Source: Sulfobacillus benefaciens (GTDB lineage: Bacteria; Bacillota; Sulfobacillia; Sulfobacillales; Sulfobacillaceae). Taken from it: a stretch of 33,411 bases of DNA. Location of the stretch: NCBI GenBank assembly GCA_003023695.1, contig PXYW01000031.1:1-33411 (forward strand), read 5' to 3'. The notes under the pieces are model-generated. The model did no database searches and was not told where the DNA came from. It saw nothing but the letters and a program-made list of their open reading frames with translations. Positions 24,010-33,317 of the stretch are shown one piece after another (within the stretch, counting starts at the first letter, position 1; every line of letters begins with the position of its first letter). A program made the translations under genes and the position numbers.

Positions 24010-24033
24010 ATTGCCTCACCTCCGTGCTATGGG

Positions 24034-27000
24034 TTAATGTGTTTTAACACTTCTGCCAACAAGCCATTCATTTAACGAGTGCACACCGAAGGCCTGTCTG
24101 GAGCGCTGTCGGAGTGCTTCCAATGCGGCCGCCACCGTGTCTAAAGAAGTAAAACACAGCACCCCCCGTTCGACTGCGGCCCGCCGTATCAAAAATCCTT
24201 CACGTTCTCGGTCGCCACCTACGGTAATGGTATTGATCACCAAGTTGAACTGGCCTTGGCGAATTAAGTCGACAAGATGGGGCCGTCGCTCTCCCAGTTT
24301 ATAGACTGGCGTTGCGGGGATGCCTAATGAGGACAGCAACGCCAAAGTGCCCGTGGTAGCATAAATCCGGTATCCCAGTCGTGCCAATTCTTCTAGATAT
24401 GGCAAGGCTTCGGTTTTATCCTGATCGGCGATGGTGACCAAAATCTTCCCTCCCGCCGGCAATCGAAACCCACCAGCAATCAACGCCTTATACAGCGCGC
24501 TAGGGAAGTCCTGATCAATTCCCATGACTTCACCGGTACTTTTCATCTCCGGACCGAGAGCCGCATCAACCAAATTCAGCTTGCCAAAAGAAAATACTGG
24601 CATTTTGACGGCAAAGTGATCCGGGGATGGCCACAATCCCGTGCGATAAACGGAACTCAGCGAGCCTTTAACCGCGGCCTCAATGGCCATTTTGACCATG
24701 GGCGCCCCGGTCGCCTTAATGATAAAAGGCACGGTGCGACTGGCCCTGGGATTCGCTTCAATAACGTACACTTGATCCTTTACCGCAACAAACTGGACGT
24801 TCAACAAACCGCGAACATTTAACGCCTGGCAAAGCTGCTCAGTAATTGATACCACACGGTCAACCACAAAATGCGAAGCCCGAATCGGCGGCAAGGCCGC
24901 CACCGAATCACCAGAGTGAATCCCTGCCCGTTCCACATGTTCCATAATAGCTGGAATGGCCACCCGAATACCATCACTCACCGCATCAACTTCCAACTCC
25001 AAGCCATTCATATATCGATCAATCAATAGTGGCTGGCCTGGCCCCATTTCCTGAGTCCGTTGCAAATAGTCGGCCAATCCTTCAGCATCGTCGACAATCT
25101 CCATCGCCCGGCCGCCTAACACATAAGACGGCCGCACCAATACCGGGTACCCTATGTCCTGCGCGGCGGCCATAGCCTCGGCGGCGGTGGTTGCAGTTCT
25201 CCCAGGGGGACGCATAATCCCGTGTTTTTCTAAAATCTTATCAAATTGCTCACGATCTTCGGCGCCACGGATGCCTTCTATGGAAGTGCCCAGTATAGGC
25301 ACGCCTAACCGATCCAATTCTTCCGCCAAATTGATGGCAGTTTGTCCACCAAACTGCACCATTACCCCATCAGGCTTTTCCCTTAAAATCACGTTGAACA
25401 CATCTTCCAGGGTAAGCGGCTCAAAATATAGCCGATCCGATGCATTAAAATCGGTCGAGACCGTTTCCGGGTTGTTGTTCAGCATAATGGCCCGATAACC
25501 TAATTCTCTCAATGCCTCCAAAGCATAAACGCTGGCGGCATCGAATTCTATTCCCTGGCCAATGCGGATCGGACCGGAGCCCAGAACCAGAACTTTTGGC
25601 CCGGGCAGGGGCTCCGCCTCATTTTCCTGGTCGTAGGTGGCGTAAAAATACGGTGTTGCCGCCGGAAATTCCCCGGCACAAGTGTCCACCATTTTATATT
25701 GAGGCCGAATGCCCAATCGTAGCCGCTCTTCCCTCACGGCAGTTTCGGATTTCCCTACGAGTTCCGCAATCCGCCGATCGGCAAATCCCTTTTCCTTGAG
25801 TTCGCCCAACCTTTCGGACCAATTCTCCGAATGCGCTCGTAACCAGTTTTCTTCATGAACAATATCCTCGATTTGATGAAGAAACCAGCGATCGATTTGG
25901 GTGGCCTCATGAATCGCCTCAACGGTTATTCCCCTGCGCAATGCTTCGGCCACATAAAACAGCCTCTCATCAGTCGGATGTTTCAATTCATCCCATACCA
26001 TGTCTAGTGACGCTTGGGCCTCCTTAGGCCCTGACAAACCAAACCGTTTAATCTCCAAAGACCGCACCGCTTTTTGCAAGGCAGCGGTGAATGTACGATC
26101 AATGGCCATCACTTCGCCGGTTGCCTTCATCTGAGTGCCCAAATGCCGATCGGCAGTGGCAAACTTATCAAATGGCCATCTGGGGATTTTGGCAACAACG
26201 TAGTCCAGCGCGGGCTCAAAGGCTGCGGTAGTAGTTCCGGTCACGGAGTTGGGGATTTCCGGCAACGTCAGTCCTACAGCAATTTTGGACACTACTCGGG
26301 CAATCGGGTATCCGGTAGCCTTTGACGCCAACGCACTCGAGCGGGAAACCCGAGGGTTGACTTCAATCACCCGATAGCGGCCATCGGGGTGCAGGGCAAA
26401 TTGCACATTGCACCCGCCTTCGACTCCTAGATGGTGAACAATATCTAGCGATGCTGACCGCAGCATCTGGTATTCCTTATCTGTTAGGGTCTGACTTGGG
26501 GCCACCACAATCGAATCCCCGGTGTGGACCCCTACTGGATCGAAGTTCTCCATGTTGCAAACAGTGATAGCATTGCCTGCGCTATCACGGATAACCTCAT
26601 ACTCGACCTCTTTAAACCCAGCAATAGACTCTTCGACCAGTACCTGCCCTATGGGGCTCAGAGCCAAAGCATGTGGCAGGCGCTCTTGCATGTCCGCATC
26701 ATCATAGACAAATCCACCTCCGCTGCCACCCAAGGTGTAGGCAGGCCGCAAAACCAGAGGATATTGGGATTCCGCGGCAAATTCCAGCCCTTCTTCCAAG
26801 GTGGTAACCGTGCGGCTCGTGGCAATCGGATGGCCTAGTTCCAGCATCAAACGGCGAAATGCTTCACGGTCTTCTGCTTTTTCGATGGTGGCAATAGACG
26901 TTCCTAACACCTGCACGCCTAAATCGGTAAGAATGCCAGCCTTGAACAATTCTGTGGTTAAGTTTAGACCCATTTGCCCGCCCAGTGTGGCTAAAATTCC

Positions 27001-27252
27001 GTCAGGCCGTTCTTTCCCCAAAATATAAGCCAAAAAGGAAACCGTAAGCGGCTCCACATAAACAATATCGGCTACCGACAAATCGGTCATAATCGTGGCC
27101 GGATTGCTATTGACCAATACCACCTCGAGTCCCTCTTCTTTGAGCGCCCGACAGGCTTGGGTTCCTGCGTAATCAAATTCTGCAGCTTGCCCAATGATTA
27201 TGGGGCCCGAACCAATCACCAGAACCTTCTTAATCCGTGTATCCCTAGGCAC
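24034..27252 (-). CDS. carB: Carbamoyl phosphate synthase large subunit
   Basis: Makes carbamoyl phosphate from bicarbonate, ammonia channelled from CarA, and two ATP. The protein is 1072 residues from the GTG at 27252, chosen because GGGGG lies seven bases upstream and the product then starts like the family (PRDTRIKKVLVIGSGP). It overlaps carA by eight bases. Two ATP-grasp halves are evident: GSGPIIIGQAAEFDYAGTQA with RPAYTLGGSGGG in the first, and GSGPIRIGQGIEFD with RPSYVLGGRAM in the second. The C-terminal 130 residues form an MGS-like allosteric domain (TTGTLALLSSLGIPATPVYK). Being inside the pyr operon, it is probably the pyrimidine-controlled synthase. Confidence 0.97.
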   Translation of the reverse strand: MPRDTRIKKVLVIGSGPIIIGQAAEFDYAGTQACRALKEEGLEVVLVNSNPATIMTDLSVADIVYVEPLTVSFLAYILGKERPDGILATLGGQMGLNLTTELFKAGILTDLGVQVLGTSIATIEKAEDREAFRRLMLELGHPIATSRTVTTLEEGLEFAAESQYPLVLRPAYTLGGSGGGFVYDDADMQERLPHALALSPIGQVLVEESIAGFKEVEYEVIRDSAGNAITVCNMENFDPVGVHTGDSIVVAPSQTLTDKEYQMLRSASLDIVHHLGVEGGCNVQFALHPDGRYRVIEVNPRVSRSSALASKATGYPIARVVSKIAVGLTLPEIPNSVTGTTTAAFEPALDYVVAKIPRWPFDKFATADRHLGTQMKATGEVMAIDRTFTAALQKAVRSLEIKRFGLSGPKEAQASLDMVWDELKHPTDERLFYVAEALRRGITVEAIHEATQIDRWFLHQIEDIVHEENWLRAHSENWSERLGELKEKGFADRRIAELVGKSETAVREERLRLGIRPQYKMVDTCAGEFPAATPYFYATYDQENEAEPLPGPKVLVLGSGPIRIGQGIEFDAASVYALEALRELGYRAIMLNNNPETVSTDFNASDRLYFEPLTLEDVFNVILREKPDGVMVQFGGQTAINLAEELDRLGVPILGTSIEGIRGAEDREQFDKILEKHGIMRPPGRTATTAAEAMAAAQDIGYPVLVRPSYVLGGRAMEIVDDAEGLADYLQRTQEMGPGQPLLIDRYMNGLELEVDAVSDGIRVAIPAIMEHVERAGIHSGDSVAALPPIRASHFVVDRVVSITEQLCQALNVRGLLNVQFVAVKDQVYVIEANPRASRTVPFIIKATGAPMVKMAIEAAVKGSLSSVYRTGLWPSPDHFAVKMPVFSFGKLNLVDAALGPEMKSTGEVMGIDQDFPSALYKALIAGGFRLPAGGKILVTIADQDKTEALPYLEELARLGYRIYATTGTLALLSSLGIPATPVYKLGERRPHLVDLIRQGQFNLVINTITVGGDREREGFLIRRAAVERGVLCFTSLDTVAAALEALRQRSRQAFGVHSLNEWLVGRSVKTH

Positions 27253-28333
27253 TCGCATTCCCCCTTTGATCCACAACCCATTGCATGAATTCATCAAACA
27301 AATAGAGCGAGTCTGAGGGACCGGGACCTGCCTCGGGATGGTGTTGCACCGACATTACGGGTCGCGTGCGATGTTGCAGACCTTCAATGGTTTGGTCGTG
27401 CAAGTTAGTTAAGCGCACTTGGTATCGATCCAACAATGAGTCACCTGCTATCGCATAGCCGTGATTTTGCGAGGTAATCAATATTTTTTGCCGCTCGCTG
27501 TCCCATAGCGGATGATTGGCGCCGTGATGGCCAAACTTCAATGGGTAGGTGCGATCTCCCTCTGCCAGGGCAATAAGTTGGTGTCCTAGACAGATCCCTA
27601 AAGTGGGGTAATGTTCGATAACATGTTTCACCGTCGGCAAGACTTGGGGAATGCTTGCTGGATCGCCTGGACCATTGGAGAGTACCACTCCATCAGGCCT
27701 CATGGCTGTCATCTCGTCTGGAGAAATGCCGGCTGGCACTACAGAAATTCGGGCTCCACGACGTTGCAGTTCGGCTAAGATAGAGTTTTTAGCCCCATAA
27801 TCGATCACTACAATGTGAGGTCCGGACCCGTCGATCGTCATTATTTCGGGCGTGCTGACAGAAAACACACTCTGTGACAAATCCACTGCAGATATCGCCT
27901 GATGAAGCTTCGCATCATCCGTGCCTTGAGGAGACATTGCAGCTATTTGGGTGCCTTCGGAGCGCAGCATCTTGGTCAAGCTTCGCGTATCAACATCTAC
28001 CATCCCCATTTTCCCATAACGCTTCAAATACTGGTCAATCGACTCCGCTCCTCCAAAATGCGACGGAGTCTCACTGGCCTGATGCATCACGACAGCAGTG
28101 GCCCAGGGAAATAACGATTCGGCAGCCTCTGCAAATGTTCCGTAATTGCCAATCAACGGATAGGTTAATACCACAATTTGGCCAAAATAAGACGGGTCTG
28201 TCAAAATTTCTTGATACCCGGTCATTGCTGTATTGAATACCACTTCTCCCGCCACTATCTGATCTGTTGCCCCAATCAAGCGCCCTTGGAACCGGCGTCC
28301 ATTGGCAAAAGTGAGCCATCCAGGTTGAATCAT
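27245..28333 (-). CDS. carA: Carbamoyl phosphate synthase small (glutaminase) subunit
   Basis: Releases ammonia from glutamine for CarB. The protein is 362 residues from the ATG at 28333, which overlaps the pyrC stop as ATGA and has AGGTG five bases upstream. The N-terminal domain has FQGRLIGA and the TGYQEILTDPSYFGQIV motif. The class I glutamine amidotransferase domain shows LGICLGHQLIAL with nucleophile Cys248, and the His-x-Glu of the triad in QHHPEAGPGP. It sits between pyrC and carB. Confidence 0.96.
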   Translation of the reverse strand: MIQPGWLTFANGRRFQGRLIGATDQIVAGEVVFNTAMTGYQEILTDPSYFGQIVVLTYPLIGNYGTFAEAAESLFPWATAVVMHQASETPSHFGGAESIDQYLKRYGKMGMVDVDTRSLTKMLRSEGTQIAAMSPQGTDDAKLHQAISAVDLSQSVFSVSTPEIMTIDGSGPHIVVIDYGAKNSILAELQRRGARISVVPAGISPDEMTAMRPDGVVLSNGPGDPASIPQVLPTVKHVIEHYPTLGICLGHQLIALAEGDRTYPLKFGHHGANHPLWDSERQKILITSQNHGYAIAGDSLLDRYQVRLTNLHDQTIEGLQHRTRPVMSVQHHPEAGPGPSDSLYLFDEFMQWVVDQRGNASA

Positions 28334-29640
28334 GCCAGCACCTGCCCCTCTCGCATCGTCCATCGTCCCTGCAACATGGTCGCCACCGCTTTCCCCTTGA
28401 GCTGCATCCCTGCCATAGGAGTATTATGTCCCCGAGAATAAAAGGTACTGGGGTCCACTACCCACAAAAGTTGAGGATCAATCAGCGTGAGATCAGCGCG
28501 AGCACCGGGCACCACGCCAGGGTACCGGGCCCCCAATGCCTGGTGTGGGCCGCTTGTCATCCGCTCCAGAAGCGTCAAAGGATCCATTAAACCCGTGTGC
28601 AGCAAGGAAGAAAAGACTGCTCCGATGCTTGTCTCCAGTCCACTGATGCCGTAGGGTGCCTGGGGATAGGGAGCCATTTTTTCATCCTCGTGATGGGGAG
28701 CATGGTCGCTAGCTATGACCGACACTAATCCGGTAACGACTGCTTTACGCAAGGCATCGCGAAGTTCTAGGGGACGCAGCGGAGGATTGACCTTGGTAAC
28801 CGGTGACGCTTGCCAGTCAGCCACAGCCTGATCTGTCAATAGCAGGTGATGCGGGGTCGCTTCGGCCGTGACCCGCGCTCCCAATCTTTTCGCATAGGCC
28901 ATCGCCTCCAACGATCCCAATGCAGTGACGTGCGCCACATGCAGTGGACCGTGGGTCAGCAATGACAGCTCGACATCCCGCCACACCATGGCGGCCTCTG
29001 CGGCGGCAGGCACCCCAGGCAATCCCAATCGGTGGGACACCTGACCCTCGTGCATCACCGTGCCTTCGCTCAAGTCGGGGTCCTCCGCATGCTGCACGAT
29101 TGGATGCTTTAGCATTGTGGCATAACTTAACGCAGCGCGCATAATGCGTCCATTGGCTACAGGTTTGCCATCATCCGAAAATCCCATAGCGCCAGCCGCT
29201 TCCATCAATGCCAACTCGGCCAATTCTTTACCTGCTGAGGCTTTAGTGACCGCCCCTAGGGGCCAAAGATCAATCAATCCAATTTCCCGGCAACGACCCG
29301 CTTCCCAGCTAATTAGGGCAGGATTATCAATCACCGGGGCCGTATTTGGCATGGCCGCCACCACACTAAATCCCCCGGCGGCGGCCGCCCGACTCCCCGA
29401 TAGCAAATCCTCTTTGTGTTCTTGCCCCGGTTCCCGAAAATGAACGTGAATGTCTACCATCCGCGGTACCGCCCATAACCCCGCTGCATCCACCGTGACC
29501 ATTCCAGGAAGCTTTTCGGATACAAAACACCCGTCCGCGATAAAAATGTCGCCCGACGCATCGGTATGGGTATAAGGGTCAACTATCCGGACATTTTTAA
29601 TATGCCACTTGTCGCCAGACGATGTTTCGCTAAATGTCAT
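28330..29640 (-). CDS. pyrC: Dihydroorotase, class I
   Basis: Cyclises N-carbamoyl-L-aspartate to dihydroorotate. A zinc amidohydrolase of 436 residues, the length of class I. The first metal motif is [16 protein letters not shown] with H65 and H67. GFSDDGKPV supplies the bridging Asp that replaces the carboxylated Lys of class II enzymes. ASDHAPH carries the catalytic Asp. The substrate carboxylate site includes HFRE and the MPNT motif in [13 protein letters not shown]. The ATG lies inside the end of pyrB (11-base overlap) behind TAGGAGGAA. Confidence 0.96.
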   Translation of the reverse strand: MTFSETSSGDKWHIKNVRIVDPYTHTDASGDIFIADGCFVSEKLPGMVTVDAAGLWAVPRMVDIHVHFREPGQEHKEDLLSGSRAAAAGGFSVVAAMPNTAPVIDNPALISWEAGRCREIGLIDLWPLGAVTKASAGKELAELALMEAAGAMGFSDDGKPVANGRIMRAALSYATMLKHPIVQHAEDPDLSEGTVMHEGQVSHRLGLPGVPAAAEAAMVWRDVELSLLTHGPLHVAHVTALGSLEAMAYAKRLGARVTAEATPHHLLLTDQAVADWQASPVTKVNPPLRPLELRDALRKAVVTGLVSVIASDHAPHHEDEKMAPYPQAPYGISGLETSIGAVFSSLLHTGLMDPLTLLERMTSGPHQALGARYPGVVPGARADLTLIDPQLLWVVDPSTFYSRGHNTPMAGMQLKGKAVATMLQGRWTMREGQVLA

Positions 29641-30583
29641 GGGTTCCTCCTAACAAACGGTACAATACGGCCATTCTTACCGCTACTCCGTACTGCACTT
29701 GGGACAACACCGCACTTTGCGGCCCGTCTAACACCTCGCTGTCAATTTCCACGCCCCGATTTTGCGGTCCCGGGTGCATTACCAGGGCATCAGGAGCCCA
29801 CTTTTCCAGTCGTTCCCGGGTCACTCCAAATCTCTCGCGATATTCGCGCATCGATGGTACAGCACCGCTTGTTTGTCTTTCATGTTGCAAACGCAACACC
29901 TGTATGACATCACACCCACGAATTCCGTCTTCTAAGTTCGATGTCATTGGAGCCTCTAATTCTGAAGGAAGCAGGTTGGGCGGCCCCACAAGACGCACGG
30001 CAGCGCCCATTTTGGTAAATCCCCATAAATCGGAACGGGCCACCCGGCTATGCAGCACATCACCCACAATGGCGACCTGTAACCCCCCAATCCGTCCATA
30101 GTGGGCCTTTACCGTCAGCAAATCCAGAAGGCCCTGGGTCGGGTGTTCATGCATTCCATCACCAGCATTAATTACCGGGACATCAAGCAAGTCCGCCAAC
30201 AATCCTGGCACCCCCGCCACTTGGTGGCGAATTACCACGGCATCAATTGCCATGGCGGCGAGGTTCCTGGCGGTATCCCATAAAGTTTCCCCTTTTTCCA
30301 CACTGGATCCGCTGGATTGAAAATTGATTACATCAGCGCTCATGTATTTGGCCGCTAATTCAAATGAATTGCGCGTCCGCGTGCTTGGCTCAAAAAACAC
30401 GTTGGCGATTGCCTTGCCCCGTAAAGTTGGGACTTTTTTAATAGGCCGTTCCAAGACGTCTTTCAGTGTCTCTGCCAAATCAATGAGGGCCGCCAGTTCT
30501 TCCGCATTGATGCCTTCTAATGCCGTGAAATCCCTCACGCTTTTCAAACTCCCTTTAAGCACCGTCATAAGTCCTCTGGTCAT
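29630..30583 (-). CDS. pyrB: Aspartate carbamoyltransferase catalytic subunit
   Basis: Condenses carbamoyl phosphate and aspartate. The carbamoyl phosphate site [14 protein letters not shown], the [10 protein letters not shown] motif and [12 protein letters not shown] are all present, in a protein of up to 317 residues. The ATG at 30583 overlaps the pyrR stop as ATGA. A second ATG at 30568 follows AGAGGA and may be the true start. No regulatory subunit gene (pyrI) is seen, as is normal in Firmicutes, where control is by PyrR attenuation. Confidence 0.95.
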   Translation of the reverse strand: MTRGLMTVLKGSLKSVRDFTALEGINAEELAALIDLAETLKDVLERPIKKVPTLRGKAIANVFFEPSTRTRNSFELAAKYMSADVINFQSSGSSVEKGETLWDTARNLAAMAIDAVVIRHQVAGVPGLLADLLDVPVINAGDGMHEHPTQGLLDLLTVKAHYGRIGGLQVAIVGDVLHSRVARSDLWGFTKMGAAVRLVGPPNLLPSELEAPMTSNLEDGIRGCDVIQVLRLQHERQTSGAVPSMREYRERFGVTRERLEKWAPDALVMHPGPQNRGVEIDSEVLDGPQSAVLSQVQYGVAVRMAVLYRLLGGTHDI

Positions 30584-31119
30584 TCTAGAGGACGACTTAA
30601 AAGCACCCGATCTTCCCCGTCTACTTCTTTTACCCGCACCAAGACTTTTTCATTTCGCGAAGTCGGAATGTTCTTCCCGACAAAGTCTGCTCTAATGGGC
30701 AGTTCCCGGTGTCCTCTATCCACCAGTACCGCAAGCTGAATCGCCAAAGGACGACCATAATCGGATAGGGCGTCCATCGCCGCCCGAATGGTTCTTCCGG
30801 TAAATAGCACATCATCGACCAACACCACCACCCGGTGATTCACCGTCGCGGAAATATCACTGGATTTCACCGGATTAAATGGTCTCTGAAACCAGTCATC
30901 CCGGTAAAGTCCTATGTCTAGAATTTCCACTGGCACAGTAACCTCTTCAATCAATTTGATGTTGTGCTGAATGCGCCACGCGAGCGGCACTCCGCGGCTG
31001 CGAATTCCTACCAACATAAGCTGAGATGCTCCATGATTACGTTCCACAATTTCATGAGCAATGCGCATTAACGCACGCCTCATACCGTCATGGTCAAGAA
31101 TCTCTGCTTCCGCCACCAT
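30580..31119 (-). CDS. pyrR: Pyrimidine operon attenuation regulator / uracil phosphoribosyltransferase
   Basis: An RNA-binding protein that, with UMP or UTP bound, binds pyr leader RNA and promotes termination; it also has some uracil phosphoribosyltransferase activity. The protein is 179 residues from the ATG at 31119, which follows GGGGAGG; the longer frame to 31263 would run through the attenuator and is rejected. [21 protein letters not shown] is the PRPP-binding motif. [13 protein letters not shown] and [10 protein letters not shown] are typical of the family. First gene of the operon, directly after its own target attenuator. Confidence 0.96.
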   Translation of the reverse strand: MVAEAEILDHDGMRRALMRIAHEIVERNHGASQLMLVGIRSRGVPLAWRIQHNIKLIEEVTVPVEILDIGLYRDDWFQRPFNPVKSSDISATVNHRVVVLVDDVLFTGRTIRAAMDALSDYGRPLAIQLAVLVDRGHRELPIRADFVGKNIPTSRNEKVLVRVKEVDGEDRVLLSRPLE

Positions 31120-31130
31120 AATCCTCCCCA

Positions 31131-31202
31131 ATAAAAAATGCTCTACCCCTGCGAAGGCTAGAGCAAAAACATCGGCGCCCCTTCCCAGCCTCGCAGGACT
31201 GG
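31131..31202 (-). promoter_or_regulatory. PyrR-responsive attenuator of the pyr operon
   Basis: On the minus strand the upper stem CCAG/CTGG (31202-31199, 31188-31185) encloses TCCTGCGAGG, followed by GAAGG. This matches the known PyrR binding loop (UCCNGNGAGGYU, then GAAGG). Downstream, GCTCTA (31164-31159) pairs with TAGAGC (31145-31140), with two inner CC/GG pairs, followed by ATTTTTTATT: an intrinsic terminator. CCTGCGAGG (31197-31189) can instead pair with CCTTCGCAGG (31157-31148) with one bulged base, which would form the antiterminator and destroy the terminator stem. High UMP with PyrR would favour termination. It lies just before pyrR. Confidence 0.88.
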
Positions 31203-31227
31203 TGTTAAAGGAAGTGTACCCCAACAC

Positions 31228-31256
31228 ATAATAACCCACGCGATGATGTTGGTAAA
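31228..31256 (-). promoter_or_regulatory. Promoter of the pyr operon
   Basis: On the minus strand TTTACC (31256-31251) and TATTAT (31233-31228) are 17 bases apart, four and five matches to the sigma-A hexamers. Transcription would begin near 31221, so the PyrR binding loop starts about 20 bases into the RNA and the full attenuator fits in the leader of about 100 bases. It lies between the pyr operon and the MFS gene ending at 31323. Confidence 0.65.
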
Positions 31257-31322
31257 GGTTCACTTTGATTCGAACCGGAACTTATTTTTGAGACGAAGTG
31301 GACCCACCAGGCCAGCACCCTG

Positions 31323-32576
31323 CTATTGGGCCATGGGATCCTTCTCACCTCGCCCTAGCGCTAAAATGTCTGTCATCGTCATGCGGCGGACCAATCCTAG
31401 GGACAGCGGCACCAATGCGACAACAATAAAAATCAGTCCCCCCCAAGTTTCTGCAGTATGAAGACCGAACTGATCCGCGACAGGTACCGCCAGAATTTCC
31501 CCGAGAGGAATGACCACATAGGACCCAAATTCATCGAAAGCTATGACCCGCGATAGTTTATCCTTTGGCACCCCTTGCTGCAAAGAAGTGTCCCAAGAAA
31601 TGGTGGACACTGTCGACCCGATTCCCGCAACGATGGCGGCCATCATCAGATAGGGCAGCGGGAGACCTTGTCCCAAAACCACCATGGGAATTCCCATAAC
31701 GGCCGCGGCCATCATACCGTCGCGTAGCGGACGGGAGAACTGCAAGCGTAGCATCATCCCACTAGCCAACAGAAGGCCGAGGGCTTTAGCGCTTAACGTC
31801 AGGCCCCAACTGGCCGACCCAAATGTATGCTTGGCAATAATTGGCCCAAGCACTTGCCACGCCCCCATCTGCACCGCATTCATCACGGCCCATGCACCAG
31901 TAATCGACCAAATCCACCGCTGGTGTCGGAAATATTCCCATCCCTCACCCATCTGGCGGATTAACGAATTGGCAGAAACCTTAGGATGGGACGGAATCCG
32001 GACCCGGACCATACAGGCCCCGGCAATGAAAAAACTTAGCGCGTCGAATGCAATACCCCACCCACCCCCAACGGTGGCCACGAGCATCCCGGCCACTGCT
32101 GGCCCGACAATGCGGCTAGCGCTCCGGGACGTATTCAACAGAGCATTGGCTTGCTTAATATCTTCACGGTCGACTAGTTCAGGGACAATGCCACGGATTG
32201 CCGGGCTGGTGAAAGCCCCCAAGACCCCATTGATGATAGCCAACGGAAAAATCCAATAGGGATTGGCATTGGAGAGCACAACGGCGGCGATACAGGCTTG
32301 GGAAAAGCCGGAACCTAAATTCGCTATCTGAATAAGCCGATCCCGGCGGTATCGATCGGCCACACTGCCGCCAATCAATACGACGAGGACATTAGGCAAA
32401 AGCTCTGCCGCTAAAATGTACCCGAGCAGTTGTTGACCGTGGCGCGTCTGAAGGATCGCGAACGCGAGGGCCACTGGTGTCATCCCACTACCAAAAAGGG
32501 AGATGGTTCGGCCTAAATAAAACCATCGAAATGGAGAATGGGCGAGGACTCCTTTGGTAAATAGAGATTTGGCCAT
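31323..32576 (-). CDS. MFS transporter, DHA3-like
   Basis: A protein of 417 residues from the ATG at 32576, with AGAGGA about 11 bases upstream; in-frame starts up to 32627 are possible. About 12 hydrophobic helices are visible. GGSVADRYRRDRLIQIANL is the loop 2-3 motif A of the superfamily, and RIVGPAVAGMLVATVG resembles the helix 5 exporter motif. The layout resembles the DHA3 / enterobactin-exporter-like group, which extrude macrolides or siderophores; the substrate here is unknown. The hydrophilic tail ends in LGRGEKDPMAQ. It lies upstream of the pyr promoter without a visible terminator between, so some read-through into the pyr leader is possible. Confidence 0.88.
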   Translation of the reverse strand: MAKSLFTKGVLAHSPFRWFYLGRTISLFGSGMTPVALAFAILQTRHGQQLLGYILAAELLPNVLVVLIGGSVADRYRRDRLIQIANLGSGFSQACIAAVVLSNANPYWIFPLAIINGVLGAFTSPAIRGIVPELVDREDIKQANALLNTSRSASRIVGPAVAGMLVATVGGGWGIAFDALSFFIAGACMVRVRIPSHPKVSANSLIRQMGEGWEYFRHQRWIWSITGAWAVMNAVQMGAWQVLGPIIAKHTFGSASWGLTLSAKALGLLLASGMMLRLQFSRPLRDGMMAAAVMGIPMVVLGQGLPLPYLMMAAIVAGIGSTVSTISWDTSLQQGVPKDKLSRVIAFDEFGSYVVIPLGEILAVPVADQFGLHTAETWGGLIFIVVALVPLSLGLVRRMTMTDILALGRGEKDPMAQ

Positions 32577-32649
32577 TGTATAGCATTTCCTCTCCATGTC
32601 AGCTTCCCGGCCGGGTCCGCTTATCATAGAGAAATTTTTGCCCCATGAG

Positions 32650-32678
32650 TAGACTTATAATTTGTCTAGATTTATAAT
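32650..32678. repeat. Operator-like 12-bp direct repeats upstream of the MFS gene
   Basis: TAGACTTATAAT (32650-32661) and TAGATTTATAAT (32667-32678) differ at one base and start 17 bases apart. The first also forms an inverted repeat TAGAC/GTCTA (32650-32654, 32664-32668). They lie 75 bases upstream of the transporter start in an AT-rich patch. They may bind a local regulator; no regulator gene is next to it in the window. The rest of 32577-32793 shows nothing I can identify. Confidence 0.45.
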
Positions 32679-32793
32679 GAGAATATCAAAACGCGGCACT
32701 TCCTCGTGTAGTTTAGCGACCCCACAACACAACCATTCGCAGCAAGCAGAGCACCCTCTACATTCCAGATTGAAGTAGCTAGGTGAGCGCGGT

Positions 32794-33111
32794 TTACGAA
32801 CCATCGTCGAATGTTAGACGGTGGGTAATCAGATCCTGTAACGCCGGATTTTGCGGTGCCTCTGTATCCACCACCAGTTCAATCGTAGCACGGGTCACCC
32901 CACCAAACCAAATACCCTGGGGGTACACCACGACGTTAGGAGCCCTGGTGCACAATCTAAGGCAGGCCGTTGCCAGCACGACCACATCCGATCCCTTAGT
33001 TGCTCGTTTGGCCTGTTTTAGAAGATCCCGTGAACCACGGTTGCGACATGCAGCCCCGGTGCAAACCAGCACCCGACGTGATGCGAATTGCAATCCGCCC
33101 GACCCCTTCAT
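32794..33111 (-). CDS. Thioredoxin-like [2Fe-2S] ferredoxin
   Basis: A small protein of 105 residues from the ATG at 33111, with GAGGTGA eight bases upstream; a GTG at 33123 is an alternative. RVLVCTGAACRNRGS gives the C-x4-C pair, and ATACLRLCTRAPNVVVYP the C-x3-C pair, which together bind a [2Fe-2S] cluster in the thioredoxin-fold ferredoxin family related to the NuoE subunit. The segment GIWFGGVTRATIELVVD, typical of its C-terminal strand and helix, follows. It is a cytoplasmic electron carrier, with partner unknown because no redox enzyme gene adjoins it. The MFS gene downstream is on the same strand but 217 bases away. Confidence 0.88.
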   Translation of the reverse strand: MKGSGGLQFASRRVLVCTGAACRNRGSRDLLKQAKRATKGSDVVVLATACLRLCTRAPNVVVYPQGIWFGGVTRATIELVVDTEAPQNPALQDLITHRLTFDDGS

Positions 33112-33164
33112 CAGCCTATTCACCTCAATCCCTAGGGTGACAATAATCTTGTTCCCATGATAAC

Positions 33165-33317
33165 CTATTGGCGGAAAAGGAGAGAACAGCCCCGCCCAGC
33201 TCCCAAGGAATCCCGCAAACCTACGTGGTGTCTCATATTTTCAGGATCGCCGTACCGGGTAAAAAACGTGTCTGCCGCCACCCATGCCGCCATATGCCCC
33301 GCACGGATCCGGGTCAC
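33165..33317 (-). CDS. Possible small coupled ORF, unidentified
   Basis: A frame of 50 codons starts with GTG overlapping the TGA of the upstream frame as GTGA and ends at TAG (33165-33167). The translation includes AGHMAAWVAADTFFTRYGD, which has protein-like composition, but no family is recognised and the ribosome binding site is poor. It may be a real small gene, the shifted end of the gene cut off by the right edge, or chance. No other feature is seen between 33112 and 33313. Confidence 0.25.
   Translation of the reverse strand: MTRIRAGHMAAWVAADTFFTRYGDPENMRHHVGLRDSLGAGRGCSLLFRQ

Noticed and set aside
31120..31263. N-terminal extension of pyrR
   Set aside because: It would translate through the attenuator and promoter, and PyrR proteins are about 180 residues, matching the start at 31119.
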